64,000 nt of DNA, taken from Cristatella mucedo. Lineage: Eukaryota; Bryozoa; Phylactolaemata; Cristatellidae. The stretch spans positions 6,457,501 to 6,521,500 of the forward strand of contig WPIO01000011.1 in assembly GCA_009760855.2 (NCBI GenBank), in the 5' to 3' direction. The notes under the pieces were generated by a model. That model was not told where the DNA came from, searched no databases, and saw only the letters and a program-made list of their open reading frames with translations. This document shows, piece after piece, positions 1 through 11,252 of this stretch. A program made the translations under genes and the position numbers. Within the stretch, counting starts at the first letter, position 1. The number at the start of each line of letters is the position of its first letter.

Positions 1-1065
1 ACTTTCTCGACACGATATGCCTGCTAGCATATGTTTTTCCGTTTCTTATGTAGAGAAGCTATTTTGAGACAATTTCAGACAAGCGGAGGTGGCGCCATTC
101 GTAGCTTTGTCCCCGGATGCCGAAAGGATTCACTGTGCCTCTGCTAATGGCTTGGCAAATGTCCTTGCGAAATTACAAAACTTTATTCATTTATAATTGG
201 CTGAAAATTACCAGCAATACCGCTATTTTGGCAGTTAATAATTATAAAAGTAATAGCTATACATTCAAACAGCGACCTCGGAGAACTTACTTAATCTCTG
301 TCGGGGTACTTTGCATATGCCGTGAAGGAAGCATAACGAACCATACGGTTAGTAGCATAAAGTGTGCACGGTGTCAATATGCATACTTTGTTTAGTGGTA
401 ACGTGTAGAATGTCAACTTGCATAATACGGTTAGTCGTAAATGCACCGCGTTACCAGGCATGAGCATGCGGGAGACAGAGTGCATGGACCCAGCGAATGC
501 TTTGAGAACCAGGTGCGCTTTAGCTTCTTTAAAAGATAATTGAATTCGAGAGATCTCGCGACACTATTCGGTAGTGAGTTCAAGGTTTTTCGGAGCGTAT
601 AAGCTAAAAGCACGGTTTCCAGTGGATTTGCGCAATGGTTCGTGGCAAGCGATCTGATTCAGCTGCGATTTCACGATTTGAGTTAGAAGAGCGGTCATTG
701 ATGTTTGCAATTTTTCGCATGTACTATTGCTGGTATATTAGTAATCATTTAGGCCACAGTTGTCTCTCGCCACTTCGCGAATCGACTATCGCGACGTCAT
801 TTCTATCGAGATTTTTCAAATATACTCATTAAAAAGTTGATGGAGATATCGAAAATGATGCGGCGGGTGCTCGGTTGTATGAGTCAAAGATATACGCCTG
901 CATTACAATTGAAATTAAAGTTACTGCATGTATGGACTGTAGGGCCCACGTATTCGAGCACGCCCCCCGCCCCGCAAAATTTCAATGCCAGGTGTAGTCG
1001 CTTAACCAATCCTCGTGTGTAGACACGAACTTCTTTCCAAAAATTAGGAGTAGTGAAACCAAGCT
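1..1065. other. Unassigned AT-rich sequence
   Basis: I see no gene, RNA or recognisable repeat here. The open frames on both strands are short (92 codons or fewer), have ordinary AT-rich composition and resemble no family I know. Confidence 0.5.
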
Positions 1066-1172
1066 GATCAGAGCGTGCTGTTCACTGATTTCCCTTTGCA
1101 GCAAATGTAAAGCGCCTAGAAAGAGATTGAGTTCTCTGAGGGCGCTCGATCAAGTGCATTATTATTATTATT
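1066..1172 (+). mobile_element. LINE-A 3' end (tail hairpin plus ATT repeat)
   Basis: This is a 5'-truncated LINE copy reduced to its 3' end. It has the marker 'ccctttgcagcaaatgtaaa', then the tail hairpin (left arm aagcgcctagaaagaga, right arm tctctgagggcgct) and an (ATT)n run. The same tail recurs more than twenty times in the window and terminates copies with reverse-transcriptase coding. It belongs to the L2/CR1 type of non-LTR elements, which commonly end in a hairpin plus a short repeat. Confidence 0.85.
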
Positions 1173-1475
1173 GGCTATTTTATTGTAATTAAATTTACAA
1201 TAACTAATTATATCTTTAACGTCTAATGTATCTTATTTTTTCTTATTTTCTCCAATATAGTGGGTAATACGACTGTAATAATGCCTAAAGGGGTGTTATT
1301 TCATGTATAGAGGGCTCTAATAATGTTAATAATCATATTTAGAGGGGCGAGAAAAGGTTCTCTGTGCTCTAGCTACAAAAATATTTGATTTATTAATAAA
1401 GAACCTGCTTCACAAAAATTTGCTTATCAAGGTACGGTCTGGAACTGATAAACCACGATGTACGAGGGACGACTG
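1173..1475 (-). mobile_element. Truncated Tigger/pogo-like MITE
   Basis: The end at 1475 reads gagggacgactg and is followed by TA, the target dinucleotide of pogo/Tc1-mariner elements. The interior (poly-T region, an 'agctagagcacagagaacct' type motif on the - strand, and a block containing gaaataacaccc) matches the complete element at 45057-45685. The other terminus is missing where this copy abuts the LINE-A tail ending at 1172. Confidence 0.6.
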
Positions 1476-1704
1476 TACTCTAAAGATAGGCCTCGAATAC
1501 GACTGAATGACACTATCTCGCTTTGTAAGGAGCCGCTGTGTTGAAGTATATAGTACAGATATGCTGGCTGCTGGCTGATTTCGGGCTTTCCTAAAAATCG
1601 TGAACAGTGGACAACAAACGAAGATGTTTACTTTCGATGTGGTCTATTTGAACTATTACATATTAAGTGGTTTTGATCATATGACTATCCTCGGCGAGCT
1701 GCGA

Positions 1705-1890
1705 TAATAATAATGCATTTGTATAACACTCTCAGAGAACTGAATCCCTTTCTAGGCACTTTACAGATGCTATATAGAAAGCATTTCTAAATGACTGGCG
1801 GTAACCTCCTCCGTAAGCAGCAGGTATAGCGTCAAGCAGGTATACGCGCTCGAAGGACGAATCACAAAGACCCACCAAATACAACATTGC
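1705..1890 (-). mobile_element. Decayed LINE-A 3' fragment
   Basis: On the - strand this shows an AAT run, the tail hairpin in diverged form (actctcagagaactgaatc) and the downstream marker 'gaaggacgaatcacaaagac' found in better LINE-A copies (for example near 23465). Many substitutions suggest an old insertion. Confidence 0.6.
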
Positions 1891-1974
1891 AACCATTCAC
1901 GTTCCTTAGCAAGTACCGCGGCAACTAGCACAGTCTGCACACACAATTCCCGATCTTTTAATCGCTACTTCTTG

Positions 1975-2115
1975 GTGCTAAGTTTTAGGGGTAAGGCACT
2001 TGACCCGCTTCAAGACCCAGGTCGCTGGTTCGAGCCCAGCAGAAGCATATCTTAATTTGCCACTGCAAGTGGAACTGATAGCAGCTCAAATTCTACTGCT
2101 AAAGCAGTAAACCTA
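1975..2115 (+). mobile_element. tRNA-derived SINE
   Basis: The head carries pol III promoter-like boxes: an A-box-like 'ggggtaaggcacttgac' and a B-box 'ggttcgagccc'. A non-tRNA body follows (ccactgcaagtggaactgat) that is shared in part with other SINEs here (for example 36600). It does not fold as a complete tRNA, so it is a SINE and not a tRNA gene. Confidence 0.6.
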
Positions 2116-2875
2116 TATTATTTGGAAAACAATATGATGAATATATATATATATACAAATATTTATTTTCAAAAAAATGACACGTTCTAAAGTACATCAA
2201 TGACCAGCAACGTATATTGTTACTCGCGGTGACAATCAACACACTAACAACGCGTGCAGCCCATTAACGCCCACGTGGATTCGTAATCACAATATCGACA
2301 CTTGATACGAACAGAGGACAGCTTAAGACACAATGGTCGGCTGACTATAGAAACACGCTCCGTACAAGAGTTGCAGTTAAGAAGTGAAAACAAAATTTTA
2401 GAAGGAACGCGATTGCCTACGAGCAAACATGGGAGTTTCCATCTGCTTTGCGGCACTGTTCTTCCGAAACAAAAACATAGAAAAAAAACACAGACACGCA
2501 AGATACTGACACGTCAAGACGACATGTGTACGCCCAGACGAAACGATGCGCTTACGATAATTGCATAGCAAAGTGTGTAATGTGCGACATTGTGGCTCCA
2601 AGCGGCTTTCTCACCGTACTGATTGCGAAATTGATCGCATTACAACGACGTTAAAATGATCAAGACACGACGTGCATCCAGCGAAAACTAGCCGGCTAAC
2701 ACTAACAAGGAACCCAACCAGAACGTAAATTTAAATTACTACCGAACCGAACGGGTAATCAACCGTAGCATCGCGTCGCAGCGATTGTCGCAGGAAGAAA
2801 AGCCGACTGCCGCTTATTCGTGGTGATTTTCCAGAATCCTCTTTATGCGGCGAGGTTTTCCACCAACCCGTCCTC
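2116..2875. other. Unassigned sequence
   Basis: There is a short (TA)n run near 2137-2155. Otherwise I see nothing I can name; overlapping short frames on both strands show no coding signature. Confidence 0.4.
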
Positions 2876-2879
2876 TCCT

Positions 2880-3660
2880 GCATGGCTAGAGGGGCGAAAA
2901 ACAAAAGCGATCGCTGCAAGCTGCTACGCGCTTCACTTCACTCGGGCGCACCGCGATCGTGGGCGACGCCAATCGCCAATCGCTCACCGGCGAGCGCGGG
3001 CATCGACGGAGCAAGCCGTCAACGGTCTTTAGCTGCCTCCATAGGACGGCAACTTCCTTGGCTCCGATCACCTGGCACCAGTGGAAAGCCAACTCGCCGC
3101 GACACCGCTGAACCTGTCGAGCGAAGCGGATGCGGTGGCGGCTCGTCGATCCCGCACGCCGCGCGGCGGCCGCGCGGCGGCTCGCGAAGCCGCCGCGCGG
3201 CCGAGCGACCGCGCGAGCGAGCAAAGGGGCGCGGGCGACGCTCCCCGAACGCGCGCAACGCTCCAAAGTGCTACGCGGAGCCGAGCGAGCACCTTTAGCG
3301 GCTCGCACAAGAGCTGGATGTCGGACGTGCGTCTCATCCGCTGGACCATGAGCTCGCCGTGCCTCTGCTCGCACGCGCAGCCGCAGCCGCCGCGCTTCCA
3401 CTGGTGGCTGCACTCGGTCCTGCAACGACACCAGCTCGCCGTCGTCGCCGCCGCCGCCAATGCGCAGCGGTCTAGCCGCCGCGCCTCGAGAGACTCGCCC
3501 GCCGGAGCCGGAGCCGAGCGAGCGAGCGTTAGCAATGGGCGCGCGCGGGGAATTCCAGTCGGCCGGTCGTCATTCTCTCTACTTTACCCACCAGAGCGGC
3601 GCGCCGGCGATGACGAACACTGCGACCCAAACGACGACGCTCGCCATTTCGAATGAATGC
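2880..3660. other. CpG-rich, very GC-rich block
   Basis: The base composition rises sharply against its AT-rich neighbours, with dense CG dinucleotides and GCGGC runs at 3150-3260. Frames of 140-190 codons are open on both strands simply because stop codons are rare in such sequence. A segment on the - strand (about 3405-3291) has plausible splice borders and a Cys-rich reading, but I recognise no domain. Promoter-associated CpG block or exon are the main alternatives. Confidence 0.4.
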
Positions 3661-4910
3661 CACCGCGTCCGTCTGCGCCTCGGTAGGTGGCAGCGAGTGT
3701 CGGACTAGCGACGAGGCGCTCGGTTTTATGCGGAAAAGCCACGTTAGCCGGACCGCCCCCCTCCCCAAGAGAGACTCGCGCTCCGACCAATGGCGACGTG
3801 CACTCGCTTGCATCTGCCGCTTCGGACGACGCGACATTGGACGGTCGACCCGCGAGGCCGGCAATCTGTGACCGGCGCTCGGATCATGCCAGCCGAGCCG
3901 AGCCGAGCCAGCCAGCTGACAGCGTCTTTCGCGATAAATGTCACCCACTCCAAGTTGCCCGTAATTACGCGTTGCAAATCGCTGCCTAACTACCGAGGCT
4001 CGTGTATCATTGCCCGATTGATTATCGCTTGACACGTCGAGCGTGTCACGTAACTTTCGCGCCTTCGGAGCTGTCGCGTGATTCACTCGCGCAGTTCGAG
4101 CAGCAACTTTCCATTTGAATCTAGAAGCTTGGTCCTTTGTCCGCTGCTTTTACCTTGACCTTGCCCGTCGAGCTTTGTCGGGCTACGCAGACGTGCATGT
4201 GCCCGCCTCGAGCTCTATACAACAATTCCAACGCTCAACCGGATAATGTGACGCTCTTTTGCATTCCGTAATACTTTCAGTACTGCAAAACCCCTAGGTA
4301 ATAGTGACGAGCCAGCGGAAATAATAATAATATGAGCTAGTCGAAGAGGTTCGTGTTCTGGGTACGATCTGAGCAATAATCGACCTACAGTTTTTGCAAA
4401 TGAAACGCTATTGTACATTCTGTCTCAATATTGTATCGCACTGAATAGCATGCTTTTAAGCAAGTGAGCTCACTCGGCCGGTTTTTATTCGGTTGCTCCG
4501 ATCAATGAAACTGCGCCCGTGTATTTTGAAAATGCCACCGAGAGTTGACTTTACTCGTCCGACCGAGGCCAAGGATGCTCGAATGCAACGATGCGCATTG
4601 CTCGATGGAACTGCCGGCCGGCAATCCAGTCGTCCTTTTCTTTGCTGTTGGGCTATCAAGAGTGCTTAGATTTACGGCGAGACACTGCTCGATGTGGCCC
4701 GATACGGTGCCACACTGTAAGAGAAGTGCGCGGGTGCGCGAGGCACAACGCCGCGTTTCGAAGCTCGGCTTGTTAACGCAAGTGAACTTCCAGTTTTTGC
4801 CGAGTGTGCGCGCAATTTTTTGTGCGCTTTCGTCGCAACGGAAGCATTTCTGCAACCTTAACGCAAGTGCGGTAAAGTGGGCTGCGGACTGAGGCAGCGC
4901 GTGTCGAATG
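3661..4910. other. Unassigned sequence between CpG block and TATA site
   Basis: It contains a short GAGCC direct repeat near 3895-3912 and an (ATA)n near 4321. The frames at 4502-5068 (-) and 4545-4892 (+) overlap one another and show no family similarity I can name, so I treat neither as a gene. Confidence 0.35.
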
Positions 4911-4918
4911 GAGGCGCC

Positions 4919-4980
4919 CTCCCATTCCAATGTGAGTCTAATGGGAGCAGCGTGCACGCCGCTCTTAACTGTGTATAAAG
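4919..4980 (+). promoter_or_regulatory. Possible core promoter: inverted repeat plus TATA box
   Basis: A perfect 8-bp inverted repeat (ctcccatt at 4919-4926, aatgggag at 4940-4947) lies about 27 bp upstream of tataaag at 4974-4980. GC-rich DNA and a possible 5' exon follow (a donor-like gcggaag|gtcggt near 5030). No downstream coding exon could be linked to it, so this is a candidate only. Confidence 0.3.
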
Positions 4981-4999
4981 AGGCAGCCCGCGAGCGAGC

Positions 5000-5572
5000 G
5001 TGGTGAGCTACTTCAGCGGTCTTGCGGAAGGTCGGTGCAATCGTCGCAGCCGAAAGTGCTGCTTGCATCCTCCGCCGGCTTCGTTTGCGAGTGCTTCATA
5101 CTGGGGCCAGGTTCTCAGCGACGCACAAAGCACGTAGATGTACGTGCACAACTAAATATCTCGCTGCTCTCGTATGCCTCGACCGATCAAGATTATTGCA
5201 TAAGCGATCTTAAGTTTCGAGTCATTGACCAAGCTCAAAGTTCAGATTGTAGGGCATTGCAATGTTGCTGTAATTTAGTATTGGAAGGCTAATTACTGGT
5301 ATTCATACACGTTGCAATATATATTATATACAGGTAGATGTAAATTGTGAGACCTCCAGTTAGTGAACGTGTATGTATGCATCTCCGTCTGTGATTGTGT
5401 GAGCGACAATGTGGAAAGTCTGTGTCGCTGAAAATATTAAAGCTGCTGTGCTACATCCGGAGATCGTTCCCTCCTAATACAGGGCAACTTCAATTCGATT
5501 CGATTCAATATTCGATATTCAATTCGATTACTCGACCGTCCATCTATGCACCTACTTTCGCTCCCTGACTAA

Positions 5573-5577
<5 letters not shown>
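5000..5577. other. Unassigned sequence
   Basis: No gene or repeat family was recognised. A short 'attcgattcgattcaatattcga' type low-complexity run occurs near 5494-5530. Confidence 0.35.
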
Positions 5578-5660
<83 letters not shown>

Positions 5661-5675
5661 CGCTCTCTCTCGCTC
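5578..5675 (+). repeat. (CT)n microsatellite
   Basis: About 95 bp of nearly pure CT dinucleotides, with a few CG interruptions at the right end. The frames through it have no meaning. Confidence 0.97.
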
Positions 5676-5837
5676 TCAACTCGTGACTAAGGGGCGACCC
5701 GAATAAAGTGACACACTCTCGATCAGACATTCTACTACGAGTGTCCGCTGTCAGCTCCTACTATTATTGCCAGTTGTTTGCACATCTCCCCACATGAGGA
5801 TCGCTATCAATACGCAGTGTTTCAGCCTTTCGATAGT

Positions 5838-6945
5838 TTTATTTTGATTGCAACACCTGAAGAATCTTGAGGTTGATGCTGTGTGCCCAACAATACCTTC
5901 CTCGTCGCTTTTGCTTAATCTTCCGTCTGGTCTGCCCTCCTGGGTGGAATGCTGCAACGCGACCATGACGCTTGCTGACGTTCTAGGAGAGTTTGCTCCT
6001 CGGAGTAAGCACAATGTTCGCCCTCGCCAAGATAGGCTGTGGTTTACCGCAGCTGTTCAGCTAGCTAGGAATTCAAAGCGGAAACTTGAAAAAGCATACA
6101 AGAAATCAAGACCGACCGTCCGTTGACTGCCGTGCAAGGATGTTTTAGTTTACATCAATTCATCGTGGCCATGGCCGTGTCTCGCATCGATGACAGCACA
6201 GTGAAGAAAATCACAGATAGATGCGCAATCCAGGTATGCCGATATCTACAATCAACCATACCTCAGATCGCACCCACACAAGTCATACCTAGCGACCCGT
6301 GCGGCGATCTAACCGGTGGCTTTTCGAGCTTCTTTGTCAGCACGACTAAGGAAATTAAGGGGGTCAATTCCCAGAATGAATCATCGCCGGAGTCTTTAGT
6401 CCTCATCCGTTGTTCTTCCTCAGTTCTTCGAACTTAAAGCCTGCCTCAGCTGCTCTGACTTCAAAGTAAGCCTCGCAGCCGAAGAAGGCTACTAGCCCTC
6501 TAGATCCCGTACCTACCGTTCTATTTGTGAGACGCCACTGTTTATTGCTGCCCTGCATAACTAAGGTGATAGATCAGTCATTCTCCTCGCGTTACATCGC
6601 AGCGTCTTTAAAAGAAGCTATTTTCAAGCCACTTACTAAGAAGCCGACTCTATGCCAGGACAAACCTTCACCCAGTCTTTCTACTGCCGCTCCTTTCGAA
6701 GACGGCGGAACGAGTAGTGGCAGAACTGTCAAACTCGTGAACCCAAACTCAAAACCTAGCAAGTGAGCTTCCGTCGGGTCTTCGAGAAAATCAGAATTCA
6801 GAATTCAGAGCGTACGATCATCCAGTGAGCCTTTGACCTATGGGTTTCCCCAAGGATCCGTTTTTGGTCAACTTCTTTTCACAGTTTACTCACTCCCTCC
6901 CTATAACCAACGCAATCGCCAAGCACAATCTAGGCTTTCATTTAA
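5838..6945 (+). mobile_element. LINE-A internal fragment (linker and partial RT)
   Basis: The reading at 5848-6126 parallels the linker of the longer copy at 51280-51640 (shared pattern RPxxDxLWFT, then KLEKAYK). The end near 6845-6940 reads as the RT segment GSVxGQLLFTVY followed by the IAKHNLGFH block. Stops and frameshifts break the frame throughout. At 6946 it meets an opposite-strand LINE-A tail. Confidence 0.8.
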
Positions 6946-7440
6946 TAATAATAATACATTTGATAAAGCACCCTCAGAGAGCTAAAGCTCTTTTTAGGTG
7001 CTTTAAAATTGCTGCAAAGGAAGCACGATCAAATGGTTAGTGGTAGTTTGCTCAATAAACAACAAGAATAACATGGCTAGGGGTGACATGTACAGGGTCA
7101 GCACGCATTTTTTGTTAATGGCAGCATGCAGTGTCAGTACACATAAGCACACAAACGACGAATCACGGGAACCCACCAAATGCTGTGATAAATATGCGTG
7201 TTTTTAGTTTCTTTTTAAATGTGGTCAAGTCAGGAGATGTCGTGACGCATGTCAGGAGGGAGTTACTGGCTTTGGGAGCATAAGAACTAAAGGCACGGTC
7301 TCCAAAAGACCAGGTTTGTACGGGGTATAGGTAAACAGTTAGATTCCGAAAAGCGGGTAGTACGATGCTTAGCCTGGTGGGGTAGAGATCTGATATGCAC
7401 GCAGCACTACTCGTGCTTTGAGAAAGACACTCGAGTTTAG
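6946..7440 (-). mobile_element. LINE-A 3' end
   Basis: A reversed ATT run and tail hairpin start at 6946. The - strand then carries the conserved C-terminal coding block (RLSIVLPAFRN and SFGDRAFSSYAPKA at about 7390-7255). It is truncated at its 5' side. It is arranged tail-to-internal against the + copy at 5838-6945. Confidence 0.85.
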
Positions 7441-7499
7441 TGTAATGTTGGCAGCCTCTTGGCTCAAATGTAGGAAACGTCCACATTTTGGCTGCCTAT

Positions 7500-7900
7500 C
7501 AAGCAGCCTATTACTTTCGACGTTCTTTCACTCACCTTTAGCTCACATAACACTCATGCTCCGGCCTACCAATCTGAATGCGTTTCATATGAGGTCTCCC
7601 GTCGCAGCGATCACTCGCTCTTCCGACTCGGATCGATTACTTGTGGCCGATAAGAAGCTCCAAATCCCTGGGAGCCCATGTCTCCACTTACCATTCTATC
7701 AAAACCTGGTATTCACTACCGACAGGCATCAGGTCACCTCTTCGTTTGACAGCATTCAAAAGAACGCTGAACATCTACTTTTTTCCATGGGACCTGTGCT
7801 CTATCCGAGTAAATTGTGCATTTCTGTAGTTGTGCTTAGTAAAACTGTGCACGTCCTAGCTAGTGGTGGCTGCGACAGGTTTTTGTATAGCGCTTCAGTG
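7500..7900 (+). mobile_element. Decayed LINE C-terminus, distinct lineage
   Basis: Pieces in different frames read like the C-terminal block of an L2-type ORF2: SSDSDRLLV, then WYSLPTGIRSP, then LTAFKRTLNIYFF. Spacing and wording differ from LINE-A and LINE-B, so this may be a third lineage. It is broken by frameshifts. Confidence 0.5.
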
Positions 7901-7945
7901 AACCTCTCTTTTTCCTGCTTCCTTTGCTTACCTGTGCATGATTGA

Positions 7946-8688
7946 TTGAGTGTTACAACTTCCACTAATACTAGTCAGCTATTGGTTATGGCTTCTCTTG
8001 CAACAGTTTTTTTCAAACGCCTGAATGGAGATCAAGTTATCATGGGGGCTCGGCAAAAGAATAATTATTATTTTTATTTACTATTGCTAGTATACCCAGC
8101 TTTGCTCCATTTTTGCGAAGCCTATTGTAGCTGCCGCTCGGCTTTTTTGTCAGAGCCGGTGGAAGCCATTTTGCTACATACTGCTGCAGTGGTTTCTGCT
8201 CTCAAGTTCTTTGCCGCGAGCACGGCGCTCGTGACGCACGTGCTATTCCTCGCTGACACGAGAACAACAATACCCTCGCGTGCCTTGAAGCGCGGCTAGC
8301 GATTCGTGGATGCTGCGACGACACTCTCAGGAATACCGATGGTAGTTATCATAGCACGGCAGCAATCAAGGCCTCTCGTACCTTATTATAACGAGCCCTT
8401 GTCGGTCGTTAACGCAGAATAGTTTATTCCGCGGCAACAGAGAGCCGTGTAGTGTAGCACCTGGCATTGCGTACAACTCGCTTCGACGCCCATAGTAAAA
8501 AAAGCTAAGTGTTAATTCAGACGCGTAAAGCGGTACTTTCTAAGCTAGTAATTATCGCTTATCTTGTTCTTATAGTTTATCATTCTTGATCTATTGAACC
8601 AGTCTCTGTTACTATCATAATCTGGCTGATTTACTTCTAGCACCATTCTCGTTTCACCTCACCACACTTAAACTAGTGCTTCCTTTGG
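7946..8688. other. Unassigned sequence
   Basis: The frame at 7946-8299 (117 codons) has no recognisable domain, and composition changes within it. I see nothing else to name. Confidence 0.35.
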
Positions 8689-8770
8689 GCAAATGTATAG
8701 CCTAGAAAGAGATTGAGTTCTCTGAGGGCGCTATGTCAAATGCATCCTTATTATTATTATTATTATTATT
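8689..8770 (+). mobile_element. LINE-A tail fragment
   Basis: The tail hairpin (gcctagaaagagattgagtt, then ctctgagggcgct) is followed by seven ATT units. Only the extreme 3' end is kept. Confidence 0.8.
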
Positions 8771-8789
8771 AACGTCGTATTCATCTGGG

Positions 8790-8875
8790 ATAATAAAAGA
8801 AGCCTAGTATAGCCAACTATGGTGACTTCTATGATAATAAAAGAAGCCTTACAGAGCCAGCTACGGTAACGTCAA
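8790..8875 (+). repeat. 43-bp tandem duplication
   Basis: Two adjacent units each begin gataataaaagaagcct and end with a gccagctacggt-like sequence. They start at 8790 and 8833 and differ at a handful of positions. Confidence 0.75.
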
Positions 8876-8879
8876 CAGT

Positions 8880-9240
8880 TTGACTTCACTCTCTCGCCAA
8901 GCTCCGACATAAATTATTTCCGAGGATTTTCAAATGCCTTCATCGCAGCTGTCGCTGTGGTCGTCTCGTTTTCATCTTCACCAGCGATAGCAGTCACAGC
9001 ATTGAGGAGCGTAGCTTCACTATCCGTCTTCTTAACCCGTGGCTTCTCTGACGCTCCGACGTTCAACAGCTCTTCGCGGAGCGGGAGACAGGCGGGAACC
9101 TGTAGCTCATCCGATAGGATACCTGAACCGATCTCAAAGACTAGAACGTGCCAAGTGAATAACGCGAGGAGATTCTAGCCTTCAGGCACATTGTTGTAAA
9201 CGTGAACGCAACTGCGAGTTATTATTAAATACGTAAATTC
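8880..9240. other. Unassigned sequence
   Basis: The short frame at 8957-9178 has no recognisable family. Nothing else was seen. Confidence 0.35.
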
Positions 9241-9424
9241 AGTTAGCCGCCGACTTACGACGAATCATCTTACGAAAACTCAGAAATCGGAACTCAGCCA
9301 TGGTCACGAAAACAAAATTGAAAATCAAAATGTACTCAAGAAAACTTTCAAAATCCGCGTGGTCAGTAGATTTGACGACGCCGCAAACAGTAGGAAGGAA
9401 ACGGTTTCGTCTGACAGCTGTGCA

Positions 9425-9545
9425 TTTTGGATACAGAGGGCTATCTCTTACTTGCGTAACTAGCTGGATATGTATCTCCGTCAGTAACTCCACAAAGTCA
9501 TAAAGACCATGTGGGCGTTACGCAGGAGAGTAGATATAAGACGTA
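9425..9545 (-). mobile_element. LINE-B 3' end fragment
   Basis: On the - strand it carries the LINE-B terminal signature: gcgtaacgcccacatggtct, then tttatgactttgtggagtta. This corresponds to 17278-17330 of the best LINE-B copy. Confidence 0.75.
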
Positions 9546-9724
9546 TTAAGAGTGGTCCCATGCGTTTTCGTGTTTTCTGTGTCGTGATTTTACCGTTCGC
9601 TACTAAATATAATCTCCTTTTCTTGTTCATATTTATTTCTTAATTCCTATTTATTTTTTGAAATATTCAATTCGCTTATCTCTCAATGTTGTCTTTAGAA
9701 CGCATCCTACTAGAAGGTATCATA

Positions 9725-9800
9725 AATCATTCTCGACTTACGACATTTCGACTTACGTCAGGTTTTCCGGTTCCTATCTATTTCTTAAGTTGGAGGCTGA
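9725..9800 (+). mobile_element. Possible MITE terminus
   Basis: It contains two copies of cgacttacg spaced as in TIRs of some pogo/Tigger-like MITEs (tctcgacttacgacatttcg, then acttacgtcaggttttcc). A related gccgacttacgacgaatc occurs at 9247. No second terminus or target duplication was found. Confidence 0.3.
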
Positions 9801-9859
9801 CTTTACTTTACATGTACGGCGCCCTAAGAGAAATAAATTAATCACTGTGCATGTGCTTT

Positions 9860-9930
9860 ACATAAAGCGCGGGACTTGAGCCCACGAGCCTGGTCGTCAA
9901 AGGTGAGCACCTTACACCTGGGCAAGATCA
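9860..9930 (-). mobile_element. tRNA-like SINE head
   Basis: The - strand shows an A-box-like gtgtaaggtgctcacc and a B-box-like gggctcaagtcccgc at tRNA spacing. It lacks a complete cloverleaf and looks like the head of a SINE. Confidence 0.45.
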
Positions 9931-9934
9931 GAGA

Positions 9935-11250
9935 TGTTTATGGTCATCCCTGGCATTGTCTCATCAACCCAGACTTTTCTACTTTACATTCAGTTAGAAA
10001 ACCTGTGGGGTTTGATGGCTGAAATCAAGCAGATCTCTTAGCTAAGCGTACACTCACTGGTAACACGTTCGAAACGCTGTGGAAATTAAGCTGTTGCGTC
10101 TCGAAGCAGGCAGTCTAATCCGTTTGCTCTTGCGTCACGCAGATTCAACAGCCGTAGCATTGCCGTAACCATTCAAAATATTTTGACCCACACGGGCGCG
10201 AAGACCACAGAATTACCTACGCCAACTTCAAATGTCAGTGGAATAATCATAGGAGCAGCTTGGTAAATATCCCAATCGTCGACAACAGGATATTTATTGA
10301 CCAAGTCGGAAAAAATACGAAGATGAATCATCGAAACGAAGAACTGTGAACCGTGAACGAGCAGCCCCCCTCCCGTAATTGCATCAGCATCGGCGCACGA
10401 CGCGTGTACCTTTCACTGCACTTAACACTGCCGAAATGCACTTGCTCATTGAGCACGCAGACAAGGTTTGCCGATCATTCTGTAACTCGTACCACCGACG
10501 CGATGAGTAGCCGTAGCAGATCGAAGGGTAGTGAAACGATCATTAAATAGAATTGAATTATCTCTACCGGCACGACGGCAGCAGCCCATCGCATCAGCTA
10601 ATTTTCACAGCAGCGGTCTCGAAGAAAGTTACTTCTTACGTTACAGGCTCTGCGCAGGCATTAACGGGCAGAGAAAAAACGATCCCTTCTTTAATCGCTC
10701 GCACTTTCAGTTAAAGTAATACGTCACCAGACCAGTACACATCACCCGAAACAAGGTCCTTGCTCTAATTTAAAATCATTATCTCAGGCTTCTTCAGCCG
10801 CACATCCGGTCTCCCGATTTCACCACAAGGACCGTGCATCTGTGCTACATCATTCGCCTCATCGCGCCCCTGAAATCTTGTAAATTAACCATACCACTTC
10901 TGCAGCCGTCATCGGTGCGCTCAAGTTACGACTCTTTCTTAATCTCGGCATTAATCTACCGAATTTTAGGCAATCAGTAAATAAATTTAGCCAAAAAAAC
11001 AAAGAGAGCAACCAATTCAGCGGCCTCAGACTGGGATGCAGCGCAAAAGCGCCATCGGCGGCGGCGGCTACCGCCAGGCGGCGCCCGGTAGCGGGTCTCG
11101 ACGTGCACGACTCGAGCGTACGGCGGCGCGGGTCGCAAAGAGCAACAGCGTGCTTCTGGTTAAAAAGAAAATTGACGTTCAGGCGCCTCCCTGTGTAGAA
11201 GGGCTGTAGACATTGACAGCAGCGATCAAACGTCGTCAGTCAGGGCGCGA
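9935..11250. other. Unassigned sequence with a GC-rich patch
   Basis: There is a short GC-rich block at about 11035-11135 (gcggcggcggct). I recognised no open frame of interest and no repeat family. Confidence 0.35.
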
Positions 11251-11252
11251 GG

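Noticed and set aside
3081-3656. 191-codon + strand frame (and 181-codon - strand frame at 2886-3431)
   Set aside because: Both are explained by the lack of stops in very GC-rich DNA; neither has a recognisable domain.
4502-5068. 188-codon - strand frame
   Set aside because: Overlaps a + strand frame and a likely promoter; no family resemblance and no splice context.
9940-10060. RNase H-like or retroviral reading (ADLLAK-type)
   Set aside because: Only a few residues fit in one frame and stops interrupt it; not enough to call.
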